A stretch of 64,000 nt of DNA from Polyangiaceae bacterium (GCA_016715885.1 JADJXL010000006.1:1-64000); one strand, 5' to 3'; numbered from the stretch's first letter, positions 1 through 10,818 are shown. The notes: a model not told the origin generated them from the sequence alone. Made by a program: numbers and translations.

Positions 1-3000
1 CTGGCATGGCGTTCCAAAGCAGTTTGCGCCTCGAGGAAGTACAAACGCGCGTCGATGACGGTTTCGTGCGTCGGTACGAATTCACCTACGAGCAAAGCGA
101 AACCACGGGCCACACGAGGTTCGTTTCGGCGCAAGAATGCGGCGCAGATGGCGCATGCACACCAGAAATACGCCTTCCAATACGCAAATGTACGTGCTGG
201 ATCTGAGCACGTCGCGACGACGATAGCGGCGCCCATCGCTACTTGCGAGCTACATGCTCGCGGACGTCAATGGCGACGGGCTGGATGACCTGCTCTCACG
301 CCGGATACGACGGCATTCTCGACGCCGACGAATCCCATCACGGAATGGCGCATCGCGCGAAATCAAGGCAATCAGTTCGCCGCGCCGAAAGTGGCCTTTC
401 GTGCAGGAATGCATCCTTCGTGCAAGATGCGCAAGGTCCATCGGATCCCGCACCGTTCCAGCCGGAGCTCGGGGTCGCTGTCGACTACAACCAAGACGGG
501 CGAATGGATGTATTGCTTTCATTGACGTTTATGGAACCGAAACAACCATATCGTGCTGCTATCGAAAGCAGACGGCAATATTCGGAAGAGGTTTGACACG
601 CAAATCCAGCGCCCATTTCTCTCGGACGTGCACCAAAACAGCTACGTGGGTCGGGTGGATCCGTATCTCGCAGACGTCGATGGCGACGGCGTCGGGGACC
701 TATTTTCCTGCGAAGATCACGGCAGTTCGCCCGGAAGTGGGACTAAGCCAGTCCGCGTGGACGCTCCATCTTTGGCGGCCGGGTGGATTCGAGGGCAAAA
801 CGGAGTGTCCATCGACGCTTTCGCGGGGTTCAGTTGTGGCGTCGAGCTGCGCACGGTCGACGTGAATCGAACGGCAAGATCGACCTCGTTTTGCCGATGA
901 TCTGCATCGGAGGCACTCCAGCGACACAGACGACGACGTACAGCGCGCTCGAAAGGAACGCGGATTGCACGTGGAAAGCGTGGACACGAAATTGCGCATT
1001 CTCCACGCCCCGGATGCGCCATTTTTTCGCCGACGTCAACGCGGATGGTTTGCCCGATGCGATTGCATCCGGAGTATCGGACGGTCGTTTGCGCACGTGG
1101 ATAATATGGATAGTTGCTTTTTGCAGAAAAACCCGCCTGACAGCTTGAAATGGGACGGGCTTTTCCGCAAGACACATACTTTCACCTCGCGACGCCGCTC
1201 GATTGGGATGGCGACGGTCCGCACTGACCTCCTGATGGCCATGAGCCCCAGAACTGCCGAAATGGTACATCTTTCAGCGACGAGCGGAACCAATACCTTC
1301 GAGCGAATTTGATGCAGGAATCCTGTTCCGGAAGCGCAGCTTCATGGCGGCGGTCACGCTGGCCGACCTCGCGGCCTCGTGTCGGTGACGTCAACGGTGA
1401 CGGCGCGGCGGACGTCGTCGTGCTGTTCAACGGGAACGAGCTCCAGGTTTTTCAGAACAAGGCGTCCGATCCTGACGCTCGTTTTCGTTCTCCGATGGCC
1501 TGAATGACCATGATCCTGAGGATCCGAGCTTCATTCCGAACGTGTCGTGTCGTACGGCCATCTGACGGACGAATCCATCACGAATGGCGCGGGGGGGAAT
1601 GGGAGTGGAGATGCACGGAAATCACGGCAATCGGACGAACATCCATGACGACATGGGTTCAACATCACATTGGCGAACGAGTATCAGGTGGCGTGCGTCG
1701 ATTCGGCGTGAAGTATCGTGACGGCCGATATGATCGCCGTGGTCATGGTTTCCTTGGGTTTGGCGCTCGAATCGTCACGGATCTCGACACGAACGCAGGA
1801 ACCGCGACGTTTTACGATAACGTGACGGCCGTCAAAGTCGGTGGCTGCGAGGTCTACCTGTTTGCAAATCAAGTGCATCGACAATGGCGCTGGGCTCCAG
1901 CGTTGCCGCAATGAATCCAAGCAAAACCGCGCCGAGCTTTCAGACGGCTGATATGGATGTCGACGTCGTGCCGACGAACAACGCGCAGACGTATTTCACG
2001 CTCGGCACTACGGGCATTTCGCTCGCGCCGCTTGCAGGGGACATTTTCCGTGGGCACGTCGTTCGAAACGTGGTCGCCGGCGTCGCGGCAAATCGAAAAT
2101 GCGACGATGCTGTGGGACACGACCGTCGATGTCGCGGACTTCCGACGCATTCGGCAACGTGCTTGGCGTGAAGGGTATCCAATATTGGCGTTGACCTGAG
2201 CTACGAGATAACCCTGCATCGTCAATGACACCGCGCGGGCGGATTCTCGGGGCAAGTGCAAGAGCAGACGGAGTGCAGCAAAGCGGGCGTCGATGAACGG
2301 TGCCGCTTGTATACGTACACCACGAACGAGTTTGGCGAAGTCGAATCGAGCCGACGAGCGATAAAAGCATACCCGGCACGAAGCCTACACCGTCGAGTAC
2401 GACAAACGCGACGAGTACGGCAACGTCGAGCACTTGACTGCGAAAGATGAATTCGGCCACGTGCGCGGCACGACGACGGTTTTCGACGAGGAAGGCGCGT
2501 GTTTCCGTCAAGGTGATCAACGCGCTCGAGCACGAAACTGCGCTGTCGACTATGACCGGCGATTCGGCGTATTGAGAAAAGAAACCGACCCGAACAAGCT
2601 GGTCACGGAATGGCAATATGACAGCCTTGGTCGTGAGACACTCGAAATGCGCCCTGATGGGTCGCAAACGACGACGACTTACGCGCGAGAAAGCGGCCGG
2701 AGTACGGCGGTTGTCGCAACGAATCACCACCACGGGCGGCGCCGATGACGAGCTTGTGTTCGATAGCCTTGGCCGACCCATTCGCACGTTTTCCCATGGC
2801 CCGACACCCGCGAGTCAAAGGGGAACACACCGCGGCGCATGCAGGTTTTCGGGTACGATCGGCCGAGCGGCAAAACGGCAAAACGCTCGATATTGGCCGC
2901 AGAAGGAACGCCGGACGATCAACTGCGGTTCGAGCGCCTTGAATTCGACTCCATCGGGCGCGAAACTCGGCACACGACGCCGCGGAATGCGACGACCACG

Positions 3001-5127
3001 ACGACGCATGACGGGTTTGTCATCGACTCGGCGGATCTGACGATTACGCCACCCCGGCACAACCTCACGGAGCTCGACGGTTCGGGCGACCTGTCACGAT
3101 CACCGACGCCAAGCAGGGCGTCACCAGCTACACCTACGGCCCGTTCAACACGCTGCGCACGGCCACGGATCCAGGCGGTGCGACGACGACGTGGACGCTC
3201 GATGCGCCCGGACGGTCGCGGAAGATAGAGGATCCCGACCGAGGACGACCGTGCTCGAGAACGATGTCTGGCGAGCTGGTCACCTCGACGGATGGGCTCG
3301 GCCGCGTCGTGAAGTTCGACGTTGACGAGCGCCGGCCGCGTCGAAACGCGCACGGACAAGCTTGGGGCGCAGCATCGACGACGACGTGGAAATGGGACAC
3401 CGCGGCGCATGGCATTGGGCGATTGGAGACGGTGACGAGTCCAGATGCCATTCAATCGTTTTCGTACACGGCAAAGGGTCAGCCCGAAGCGAATGGTGAG
3501 ACCGTCGATGGAGGCCTATTTGCCGCGCGTCAAACGTACGACGACGTCGGTCGCGTGAAGTCCATGGCGTACCCGCAGCCGCTCGGGAGGAACCGTTCGG
3601 CGTAATGTACGAGCACGACGAACATGGATTCCGTTGTAAGCGTACGCGAGAAAAACACAGGAAGCCTTCTGGACGCTCGAGGAAGTCGACGATGCCGGTC
3701 GAATCCAAAAGAACGATTCGGCAATGACGTCGAGACAACGCGAACGTATGATACCGACAAACAAACCCTCAAGGGTATCTCGACGACCCACGGCTCAAAG
3801 GACATCCAAAAGCTCTCGTATGCTTGGGATCAACGGCTCAACTTGAAGAGCCGCACGGATGCCCTTCAGCCGCAAACCAAGACGGAGCGGTTTCGGTACG
3901 ACGCACTCGATCGCGTAACGTGCGCGTACTTTGGCGCGGTCGAGAGCCCGCTCGAGCCAAACATGGCGTCGTACGACTACGCATTGAATGGCAATTTAAC
4001 GTTCACCCGGACGCGGGCACGTTGTTGTATAAGGACGCGAAGCATCCGCATGCCGTGGCGAACGAAAACAGCCCCAATGGCCCCAAGTACGGCTATGATG
4101 ACGTTGGAAACCAAATCACGCGTCGGGCGGCATTTTTCGTGACGTACACGCCCTTCGATTTGCCGAAAACGATTACCAAAGGCGGAAAACGACTTCTTTC
4201 GGGTACGACGGAGACCAAAGGCGCATACGCAAAACGACGCCGACCGCGGAAACGCTCTACTTCGGCGACATGTTCGAGCAAGTGACGAGTTCTGCTGGCG
4301 TCGTCGAACGTCGCTATTACGTGCATTCACCGGAACGGGCGATCGCCGTGGTAACGCGAGGTGGTGCAGAGCCAGGAACGCGGTTTTTCCATGCCGACCA
4401 TTTGGGCTCGATCGACGTCATCACGAAAGAAGACGGCACGATTGCGGAGCGGCGAAGCCACGATGCCTACGGGCAACGGCGAAATCCAGAATGGGGCAAG
4501 CCCTTCGGGAGCTTCACGAGCCGCACGACGCGCGGCTTCACGGGACACGAGGAAGACGAGGATTTAGGCCTCGTGAACATGAAAGGGAGGATCATGGATC
4601 CGCGTCTCGGGCGATTCACGACGACGGATCCGGTCATTGCGGACATTTGGAACGGGCAGACGCTCAACAGATACTCGTACGTCAATGGGAATCCGCTTGC
4701 ATTCATCGATCCTACGGGTTTTTCGCCGCAGGAAGCGGAGCTGCCGGGCAAATGGGAAACCCATCTTTTGCCACCTGTGCACATTGGCCCAGAGAAAGAT
4801 TCGTTCACCTATGGCGTTGAAATCAAAAAGCCAGGCGAATCGCCAAAGGATGCTGCCGAAGTGGGCGCCTACGTGCCTCCCATCGACGTGAGCACGACGG
4901 GAAATGGTGGCGAGGGTTTGCCGTACGAACCGACGCTACCCGAGCCGAAAAAGGGCAGTTTTCTCGACGGGGTGGGTGCGGGTTTGGGCGATTTTTGTTG
5001 ATGATTTTTGGTCGCTCATTCCACTGACGCCATCGTGGTCGCGAAACACGGTCGACACGGTCGATCACATGATCACCGCCTACCAGCAGGGCGACGTCAT
5101 TGATGCGTTCAACGTGATCAACCTCTG
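1..5127 (+). pseudogene. RHS/FG-GAP toxin, middle and core part, frame-broken
   Basis: Starts inside a gene; bases 1-1408 repeat the clean sequence at 62593-64000 with many small indels. Fragments in shifting frames encode FG-GAP/VCBS motifs, then YD/RHS repeats (2250-4250), then a well preserved RHS core at 4270-5001 with HADHLGS, DAYGQR, RGFTGHEED and the closing LGRFTTTDP and NRYSYVNGNPLAFIDPTGF motifs. This architecture builds a beta-shell that encloses a C-terminal toxin. The damage is mostly one-base indels, which looks more like low consensus quality than decay. It is probably the 3' continuation of the gene that opens at 61738; together they would encode roughly 2,100 residues. Certain: RHS identity. 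Inferred: one and the same gene. Confidence 0.88.
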
Positions 5128-5639
5128 ATGCCCGTGGCAAACATCTCGCTTGCCGTGGACAATGGCGACTGGTACACGGTCGGTCAGCAGGCAGTCGGCG
5201 TAGGGGTTGTGATACTCAGTATCGTCATCGCGAAGAAGGCGCCTGGTTTGAAAAAGGGCCAAAAACGACGAGAGAGGCCGCCAAGGGTAACAACTCCAGT
5301 GGGTGAGCTGCGTGCGGCCGGGTTTCAGAGATGCTCACCACGTGATCCAGGATGCCGCGGTGAAAAATCTGCCCGGCTACAATACGAATCCGGCGCCAGG
5401 AGTTCGGCTCGATGGTCCTGCACGTGTTCGTGGCACTCCACACACCCGACGAGGCCCGTGCAGCGTCAGGCCGGGGTGGAACCCACGCCGCAGAGCGAAG
5501 GATCGGCTACAAGGCGCTGCGTAAAGCTGGGATGTCCCCAGGGGAGGCGCGGCAGGCCATCCAAGAGGCGGATGGTTACTTCAGGAGTATTGGCGTGGAA
5601 CCGTCTACACCCACAACAATTCCAGGCGATAGGAGATGA
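5128..5639 (+). pseudogene. Polymorphic toxin tip, AHH-like nuclease, frame-broken
   Basis: Follows the RHS core after a frame change near 4995. A hydrophobic stretch (GVGVVILSIVIA) at 5180-5235 is followed in another frame by RDAHHVIQDAAVKNLPGY (5330-5385) and then GGTHAAERRIGYKALRKAG (5475-5530). The AHH sequence with following conserved Gly, Arg and Tyr positions resembles the AHH group of HNH/Endo VII nuclease toxins found at RHS tips. The stretch needs at least two frame corrections to read as one domain. It sits directly ahead of two immunity-like genes, as toxin tips do. Nuclease activity is inferred from the motif only. Confidence 0.6.
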
Positions 5640-5641
5640 CG

Positions 5642-5987
5642 ATGAGCGCGAAAATTGAGGGCACAATGCGTGATATTATGAATCTGTTTGTCCGCAAGGA
5701 CTACGTAGCCCTCGAAAAATTGAGCAATGGCGTACGACTCAAAGCATCCGAAATCGAAGAGGGCATTACCGAATATGGAAGGACCTCTTGTAGTTCCGCC
5801 CCGTAGCTATCTCCAAAATGTCGACGTTATCCTAATACGTGCATCCGTTCCACAGGAATACTCGATCCGATTTAATTTTTACACCATTGAGGAGGGTGAA
5901 TCTGATCTGCAATTGCAGGCAACGTTAATCGACGATCCAACGACAGAACAGATGCGAGTAGAGATAGACGATATCCTTGTCCCATAA
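5642..5987 (+). pseudogene. Small immunity-like protein (DUF7668-like), one frameshift
   Basis: ATG at 5642 has a good AGGAG ribosome site at spacing 7 and starts 2 bp after the toxin stop. The first frame gives MSAKIEGTMRDIMNLF and NGVRLKASEIEEGITEYGR; after a one-base slip near 5783 the other frame continues VVPPRSYLQNVDVI, YSIRFNFYTIEEGESDLQLQ and ends VEIDDILVP. The order of these blocks resembles DUF7668-type small proteins that often lie beside toxins. About 115 residues when corrected. Its position straight after an RHS nuclease tip suggests that it neutralises that tip, which is inference. Confidence 0.6.
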
Positions 5988-6172
5988 CGCATGAAACCAT
6001 GAGCAAAGAAACCTTGCGGTTGTCTGCTCGCACTATGCCGCACAGCGGGGCGAGAACAGCGCATTTGGGAACAACATCCAGAGGCAGATTTGAATCGAAA
6101 ACAGCCCATAAGTCCCAAGAACCCACGGCGAGAAAAATACCTTCGGGCGGGCGATAGGCTATAAAGAGCAAA

Positions 6173-6665
6173 ATGAAACGTCGATCCAAAGTCAATTACT
6201 CGAAGGGTACGGTTTTTCTGGTTCCGTTGCGCGGCGGGGGTTTTGCAAGGGGAGTCGTTGCGAGATTTGACGGCAAAGGGCTCGTGTTCGGATATTTCTT
6301 CGGACCCAAGTTGAATTCGCCAGAGGACGCAACGACACGCGGACTCGACCCGCGTCAGGCCGTGTACATTACCAAGTTCGGAGATCCCTCCGCTAAGAAA
6401 TGGTGACTGGCCCCAGCTAGGCCAGGTCGAAAACTGGAATGACGATGAATGGCCAATGCCCCGTTGATTCGGGTCGATGAGTTTGCAGGCAGAGCCTTCT
6501 TTGTCGCATTACGATGATCGTACATTCGACTGCATTGACGAAGAGGAAGTCTCGCCTGCACTCGTAGCTCGATACCCATACGACGGAACCGACGGCGATC
6601 ATGCGGCCGAGATCCGACTTTCGGAAGCTCCTGAATCAGTGAAAAGTGACAGTGGGGCTCGCTGA
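6173..6665 (+). pseudogene. Imm26-like immunity protein, frameshifted
   Basis: ATG at 6173 opens KVNYSKGTVFLVPLRGGGFA, then GYFFGPKLNS and ITKFGDPS. One base out of frame, the chain goes on as NGDWPQLGQVENWNDDEWPMP, then LIRVDEFAGRAFF and finally DDRTFDCIDEEEVSPALVARYPYDG to the stop at 6665. The G-VF-PL start, the GYFFGP block and the W-P pair are the layout of the Imm26 immunity family. Two or three single-base slips break it. It is the second immunity-like gene behind the RHS toxin; it may be an orphan kept from an older toxin tip. Confidence 0.62.
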
Positions 6666-6776
6666 GAAAACGGAAAAAATCGTACGCTGGGCGCGTTAAT
6701 GCGCTCGTAGCGGCCTGAATTTGCCAACTCCAAGTTTGTCGCCGAGGCCGGCGCCCAGAGGTCGAGCGGGGAGCGG

Positions 6777-6829
6777 ATTTCGTTTAACAAAACGACTTGC
6801 ATGCGCGTCCGAGTTTCGTTAAACGAAAA
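6777..6829. promoter_or_regulatory. Paired palindromic operators before the RHH gene
   Basis: Two copies of a 17-bp dyad lie at 6777-6793 and 6813-6829, 36 bp apart. The best version, GTTTCGTTAAACGAAAC, is complete at 7727-7743; arms GTTTCGTT and AACGAAAC are exact complements around one central base. The second copy ends 4 bp before the ATG at 6834, so a bound protein would block translation start and transcription of the ribbon-helix-helix gene. Autoregulation by that protein is inferred. Confidence 0.55.
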
Positions 6830-6833
6830 CGGG

Positions 6834-7658
6834 ATGGCACGTCCTTCCAGGGCTGAGGCACCTTCGACACGGATCATCGGCTTTCGTCTCACCGAAGAGG
6901 AGGAGAGTCGCCTTGATGGTTTCGTCGTGCAGTTCGGCCACAAAGACCGGTCGGCGTTGCTTCGCTCGTGGCTCGCGCAAAGGGCGCCGGATCCGAACGC
7001 CATCCGGTTCACGGAAGACGAAGAACGTCGGCTCGACGAGCTCGTTGCCGAGCAGGGGCACGCAGATCGAACCGCACTGCTTCGGTCGTGGCTCGACCAA
7101 AGGAAACCCAACCTGGAAGCCATTCTCACGCGCTGTGCATCCGAGGCGGCCGCGTTGTTTTGTTTGTGCTCGATGAAGCGAAACGGCGCGAATACCGAAT
7201 ATCTTGGAACGCGTATGGATTCAGGGTCAATGACAAGAATATTGCATGGAGCATGAGCTGCTCGGAACCGATTTATTCGGATCGATTTTCATCGACGCCG
7301 AATCCATCCGGAACAACGAATTGGCAACGGGATTGTGGGATTGGTACGGAGCGGACGGGCTTGTCGGTCAATTACCGAATCGAACGTCAATCGTGTGCGT
7401 GAACGAATCGCGCGAATCTTCGATTCGAGGATCGCCAAGACGCCGCAAAACAAGCAAACCGACGATATGCGGCACGTCTACGAAGCGCTTCGAGCAAAGC
7501 AAGATGCGCGCAATGGGCTGATTTACGTGCCTTCAGTCGTGCGTGCGGTTGAAGATCTGGTGCCGCTCGAGCGCGTGCATACGCTCCTTCGGGAGCTCGA
7601 CGAACGCGGCGTGCCCGAAGCTGCGCCCCAACGCAGGACGGAAGCCTCTGCCGGATGA
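6834..7658 (+). pseudogene. Tandem ribbon-helix-helix repressor-like protein, frame-broken
   Basis: From the ATG at 6834 the protein has two ribbon-helix-helix units in tandem: RIIGFRLTEEEESRLDGFV...DRSALLRSWLAQ and AIRFTEDEERRLDELVAEQ...DRTALLRSWLDQ, the same pattern 35-40 residues apart. After about residue 100 the coding frame slips several times (GGRVVLFVLDEAKRREYRIS, then TDLFGSIFIDAESIRNNELA, then MRHVYEALRAKQDARNGLIY) to the stop at 7658, so the natural product may be about 270 residues. An in-frame ATG at 6801 exists, but it would place the second operator inside the gene. DNA binding is well supported; the function of the second half is unknown. Confidence 0.55.
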
Positions 7659-7726
7659 GGATGCCGCCCTCTGTCCACCGGGGCCGCGGAAGACGGTGTT
7701 TGCGTATGCGAGGTGGAAGGGTGACG

Positions 7727-7743
7727 GTTTCGTTAAACGAAAC
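7727..7743. promoter_or_regulatory. Third copy of the RHH-associated palindrome
   Basis: GTTTCGTTAAACGAAAC, a perfect 8-bp dyad around a central A. It lies about 70 bp after the ribbon-helix-helix gene and matches the two dyads before it. Confidence 0.55.
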
Positions 7744-8140
7744 GGATAGACGTTCGCCCAGTCACCTTGGTAGGCCCGTCGAAAACCTTCGCTTGTGATT
7801 CGATGAATCGCGGTATCGATACCGGAAGCCCTCTCAGGCGAAGAGTACAAAATGAAAATATTTTTCCCGCAGAAACACCGGTGTTCGGGCGATCGAACCC
7901 CGCCCGTAGGAGTACACGCTCAGTAACAACATCGAGTTGGTGGCATCATCCGCGCATGTCGGAAGCGAATTCCGAGCTCCGGAGGAAGAACGCGATCAGT
8001 TCCGTGCGGGTGGTGATTTATCGCTTGCAAGCGCAGCGCTGCTCGAGGCCGCCGACTACCCTCCGAGTGTGCAAGGCGGCGTCGCCGACCTTCCACAGAA
8101 GGATCTGCATGGCGCCCAAGACAGGGTGAAGGAGGTTTCG

Positions 8141-8490
8141 ATGTATCGTTCGAGTCCCGAATACATGCTTGGTTATTCGCACGGCGTGATGCTCACGCTG
8201 GCGCTCGTGATGATGATGTTCATGGCCTTGCTTCTGGCTATGAGCGATGGGGTGGGCCCAACCATCCCGTTTCCGCCGCACGTCCTTTGCGCCTGCGCAT
8301 CGCCACGGAAATGCAGGTGCAACACTTCACGATTCGTCCTTCCGCGGCGACGCCCAACCGGCTCGATGCGAGGAGACAATGGCCTGCAAGGTTCCGCCGA
8401 TGGGCATGGCATGCCCTTCACTGGCTGACACCGTGGCTTGGTCGTGAGGCAATCAGGCTACTTCAAGCCGAATCTCAAGCAGTGGAATGA
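8141..8490 (+). pseudogene. Small inner-membrane protein, probably one frameshift
   Basis: ATG at 8141 follows a textbook AAGGAGG at spacing 5. The N-terminus is a strong membrane segment (VMLTLALVMMMFMALLLAM). The frame runs on to 8428, but the frame that ends at 8490 (LRLRIATEMQVQHF, FRRWAWHALHWLTPWLGRE) looks like natural protein and joins smoothly near 8285. The corrected product would be about 115 residues. No family recognised. The neighbouring gene breaks suggest an assembly error rather than loss of function. Confidence 0.45.
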
Positions 8491-8523
8491 AAATTTCCCT
8501 GCTGGGAGCTGCATGTTCGCAGT

Positions 8524-8566
8524 CGAAAAAAAGAGCCCGACCCTGTGGGACGTGGGGTCGGGCTCT
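8524..8566 (-). terminator. Intrinsic terminator of the parA transcript
   Basis: AGAGCCCGACCC (8532-8543) and GGGTCGGGCTCT (8555-8566) form a perfect 12-bp stem with an 11-nt loop. Read on the minus strand it is followed by a run of U (the A run at 8524-8531). It lies 15 bp past the stop of the parA reading frame. Confidence 0.85.
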
Positions 8567-8581
8567 GGACGTTTGGATTTC

Positions 8582-9931
8582 TCAATGCCTCCACAACGGC
8601 GGCACAACCTTCAGTTGCAGCTTGTGACCCTGGTGCTGTTCCGCAAAATGTCGCCATGTCTGACAGCGTCTCCGGGTTTTTTTGGCATAAAACTCGTCGA
8701 AATTCTCGATGTCGAAAATCGCATCCAGAGCCTTTCGTTCGTCCCGCTGAGCATCCGCCATACACTTTCGAACTGCTCGAACGTGATTCTCACGCGTAAC
8801 CGGCAGTGCACGTCTCGCATAGGATGACGAAACTTGGCGTTTTCGCCAAGAATTCAATGGCCTCCTCATCAGAGGGCATCGGCAGCTTTTTTGCGCCGGC
8901 GTTTCATGTCGACCGCTTCGCCTCGATCCGAGCCCTTCGGCTTCCAAGCAGCGCAGGACGAACTCGCGGAAGCTTGGAAAGCCCTTCTCTTTCGCTTTGT
9001 CGGTGAGGGCGTCAGCTTCGGCCTCGGGGAGCTCGATGATGACGCGTTTTTGACCGCGCATCGGCGGAATGGGCGTCGATGAAACCTTCGCGCGGTGCTG
9101 CTGCTTGTTGACGATGAAGAGCACATACGCCTTCATCGTGTCGAACGGAATGCACCGCTCGACGAGCTGCCGATGAATTGCTGGCGAAATATCCACGACC
9201 AAACGCTTTACATTTGCCGCGACTCGCTCGACGTGCGCGGTCGTCTGGATCGGTTTTACCGGGACAAATGTATCGAAGGAGAGGTCTTTTCTTGCCCATG
9301 TCATTTTACGCCCCGCCAAAGCCAAAGCCTCATCGCACAATGCACGAACGGGAGTCCTCGCCTCTTTCGCAAGCGGCGTCCATGTCCCCATGAGCGCCTC
9401 GACGTAAGCTGTGCGCTGCGGCAGCGCCGTCTCGAAAACGCGGGCGCCATCGACTTGCGTTGCCAGCTTGTTGAGCGTCTCGACGAGCAAACGGCTCACG
9501 ACGGATCGGGGCATCGTTCGATTCGCCACGAGCAGAGCCGGCAGCGGCGACGTTCGGCGCTTATTTGCTTCGCGCAAGGTCTCGACGAGCAGCCCCGTAG
9601 CGGCATAGTCGAGCGGGCCGGGCATGACGGGGACCAAAGCCACGTCGGAGGCAATCGCGGCCGCGATGCATTGGTCACCATATCGGGGCGGACAATCGAG
9701 GACGTTCATGTCGACGTCGGAGCGTTCCGTTTTTTTCGGACGAATCTTCTCGACGCGTTCGACCATCAGGTTCGACTTCGACCAACTCTGCCACGCCATG
9801 GCGCTGTTCTGAGGATCACAATCCGAGAGGAGCACTCGATGCCCACGTTGCGCGAGTTCGTTTGCGAGCAAGATCGATAGCGTGGTCTTCCCTACGCCGC
9901 CTTTGAAGTTCATCACCGCGATGGTCAACAT
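8582..9931 (-). CDS. parA: ParA partition ATPase joined to a dual ribbon-helix-helix partner
   Basis: Start taken at 9931 (MLTIAVMNF); the frame also reads back through a regulatory dyad to 9964. Residues 1-210 are a compact ParA: Walker A KGGVGKTT, LSDCDPQ, LDCPP, then a helical tail. From the codon at 9304 (MTWARKD) the frame continues without stop into a DNA-binding protein with two ribbon-helix-helix units, VKRLVVDISPAIHRQLVERC and KRVIIELPEAEADALTDKAK...FREFVLRCLEAEG. Plasmid partition operons normally have these as two genes; at the junction GTAAAATGA the loss of one A would give a stop overlapping the second ATG, so the fusion may be an error. The last 120 residues may also be partly out of frame. 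Role: segregation of this replicon, with the partner binding its centromere. Confidence 0.8.
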   Translation of the reverse strand: MLTIAVMNFKGGVGKTTLSILLANELAQRGHRVLLSDCDPQNSAMAWQSWSKSNLMVERVEKIRPKKTERSDVDMNVLDCPPRYGDQCIAAAIASDVALVPVMPGPLDYAATGLLVETLREANKRRTSPLPALLVANRTMPRSVVSRLLVETLNKLATQVDGARVFETALPQRTAYVEALMGTWTPLAKEARTPVRALCDEALALAGRKMTWARKDLSFDTFVPVKPIQTTAHVERVAANVKRLVVDISPAIHRQLVERCIPFDTMKAYVLFIVNKQQHRAKVSSTPIPPMRGQKRVIIELPEAEADALTDKAKEKGFPSFREFVLRCLEAEGLGSRRSGRHETPAQKSCRCPLMRRPLNSWRKRQVSSSYARRALPVTRENHVRAVRKCMADAQRDERKALDAIFDIENFDEFYAKKTRRRCQTWRHFAEQHQGHKLQLKVVPPLWRH

Positions 9932-9948
9932 GCGCGCGACCCTAGCAT

Positions 9949-10027
9949 GCGGACAGATGTACATGCAAGAGGGAAGGCGGTGCTAGACCAGAAGATTGGG
10001 TGCGGTGGGTTGTGGACAGATGTACAC
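9949..10027 (-). promoter_or_regulatory. Paired 16-bp dyads in the parA promoter (pair 1)
   Basis: Sites at 9949-9964 and 10012-10027, starts 63 bp apart, both with the central AGA on the plus strand. The inner site ends 18 bp before the parA ATG. A CTAGA element lies 34 bp into the pair, as in pairs 2 and 10. About 38 bp around the inner site (CGCGACCCTAGCATGC and on) are repeated exactly at 10803-10837. Confidence 0.75.
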
Positions 10028-10096
10028 GAAGCCGTCGCCCACGTCATCAATGCGTTTGGCGCTTCATGGCGAAAGCACCATCGTGCGTGGCGCTGC

Positions 10097-10720
10097 CTAC
10101 CGTTTTGATTTTGCCCACCTTGGGGGGAACTTGGCCTGTTGAGGACCTCGCTCGCGGCGCGCCAGCGAGTCGAATGCGTTTTTCCAGCGCAATTGTTCGG
10201 CCTCGATGTAAGCCTTGGCGTAGCCAAGTACATGACCCGTTCGTTCAAGTCCCGCCATGACCACCCGGAAGTCGTTGGCCCAATCTCCTGGATAAGACTT
10301 TGGGCCATGCTCCAAACGAGCGCGAAAGACGTCGTCAAGAAAGCGCAAAAGACTGTCAAAATTGCTGCGGATTCGTTCGTTTCCGTTTGCTTCCGCCACC
10401 CTTGTCAACATGTCCACGTTGAGTGTCGCCCGCTTCAGTGCAGCTCGACGCGCTTGGGGCATGCCGCCGATGAGGGCTCCGGACTCACGAGTCCGCGACT
10501 CGGTTTCGAGCTTGCGGAGCTCCTTCAATACAGTTCTTCGAATGGATAGTTCTGCGCCGTCACCACCATCCAGAAACCTATCGCCAAACTTGGTACGGAC
10601 TGCTGCTGCGTCTGGATAACGCCCCTGTTTTGCCTCCTCTTGAAGCATCCATTCCGCTACATCTCGTGCCGATGTCGGATCCAACTCCCTATAGGAATGG
10701 CGTGACGCCTTCTTATACAA
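10097..10720 (-). CDS. Hypothetical protein under a paired-dyad promoter
   Basis: 207 residues from a TTG at 10720. The frame is open further upstream to about 10790 (PEWSSDVWYNELQTSG reads like real protein) but has no ATG or GTG there, so the start is uncertain or lies across an indel. The body is helical and charged (ARDVAEWMLQEEAKQGRYPD, RRTVLKELRKLETESRTRE) with an Arg-rich C-terminus; no signal peptide, no membrane segment and no family recognised. It lies between parA and the TerY-P operon and has pair 2 about 100 bp upstream, the same arrangement as parA, so both may belong to one regulon. Confidence 0.6.
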   Translation of the reverse strand: MYKKASRHSYRELDPTSARDVAEWMLQEEAKQGRYPDAAAVRTKFGDRFLDGGDGAELSIRRTVLKELRKLETESRTRESGALIGGMPQARRAALKRATLNVDMLTRVAEANGNERIRSNFDSLLRFLDDVFRARLEHGPKSYPGDWANDFRVVMAGLERTGHVLGYAKAYIEAEQLRWKNAFDSLARRERGPQQAKFPPRWAKSKR

Positions 10721-10818
10721 TTGGAATGCTCCTGAAGTCTGAAGCTCATTGTACCATACGTCGGAGGACCACTCTGGTTTTTCGGACGGCCTCCCCTACA
10801 TGCGCGCGACCCTAGCAT

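Noticed and set aside
1..5127. A separate, decayed second RHS gene
   Set aside because: Differences from 62593-64000 are scattered small indels with no clear drift, and all neighbours to 8.5 kb are broken too. Overlap of contig ends explains this better.
9925..10359. Minus-strand frame ending in the parA promoter
   Set aside because: Its tail (ACTSVRML) is the translated dyad repeat and it overlaps the better frame at 10097.
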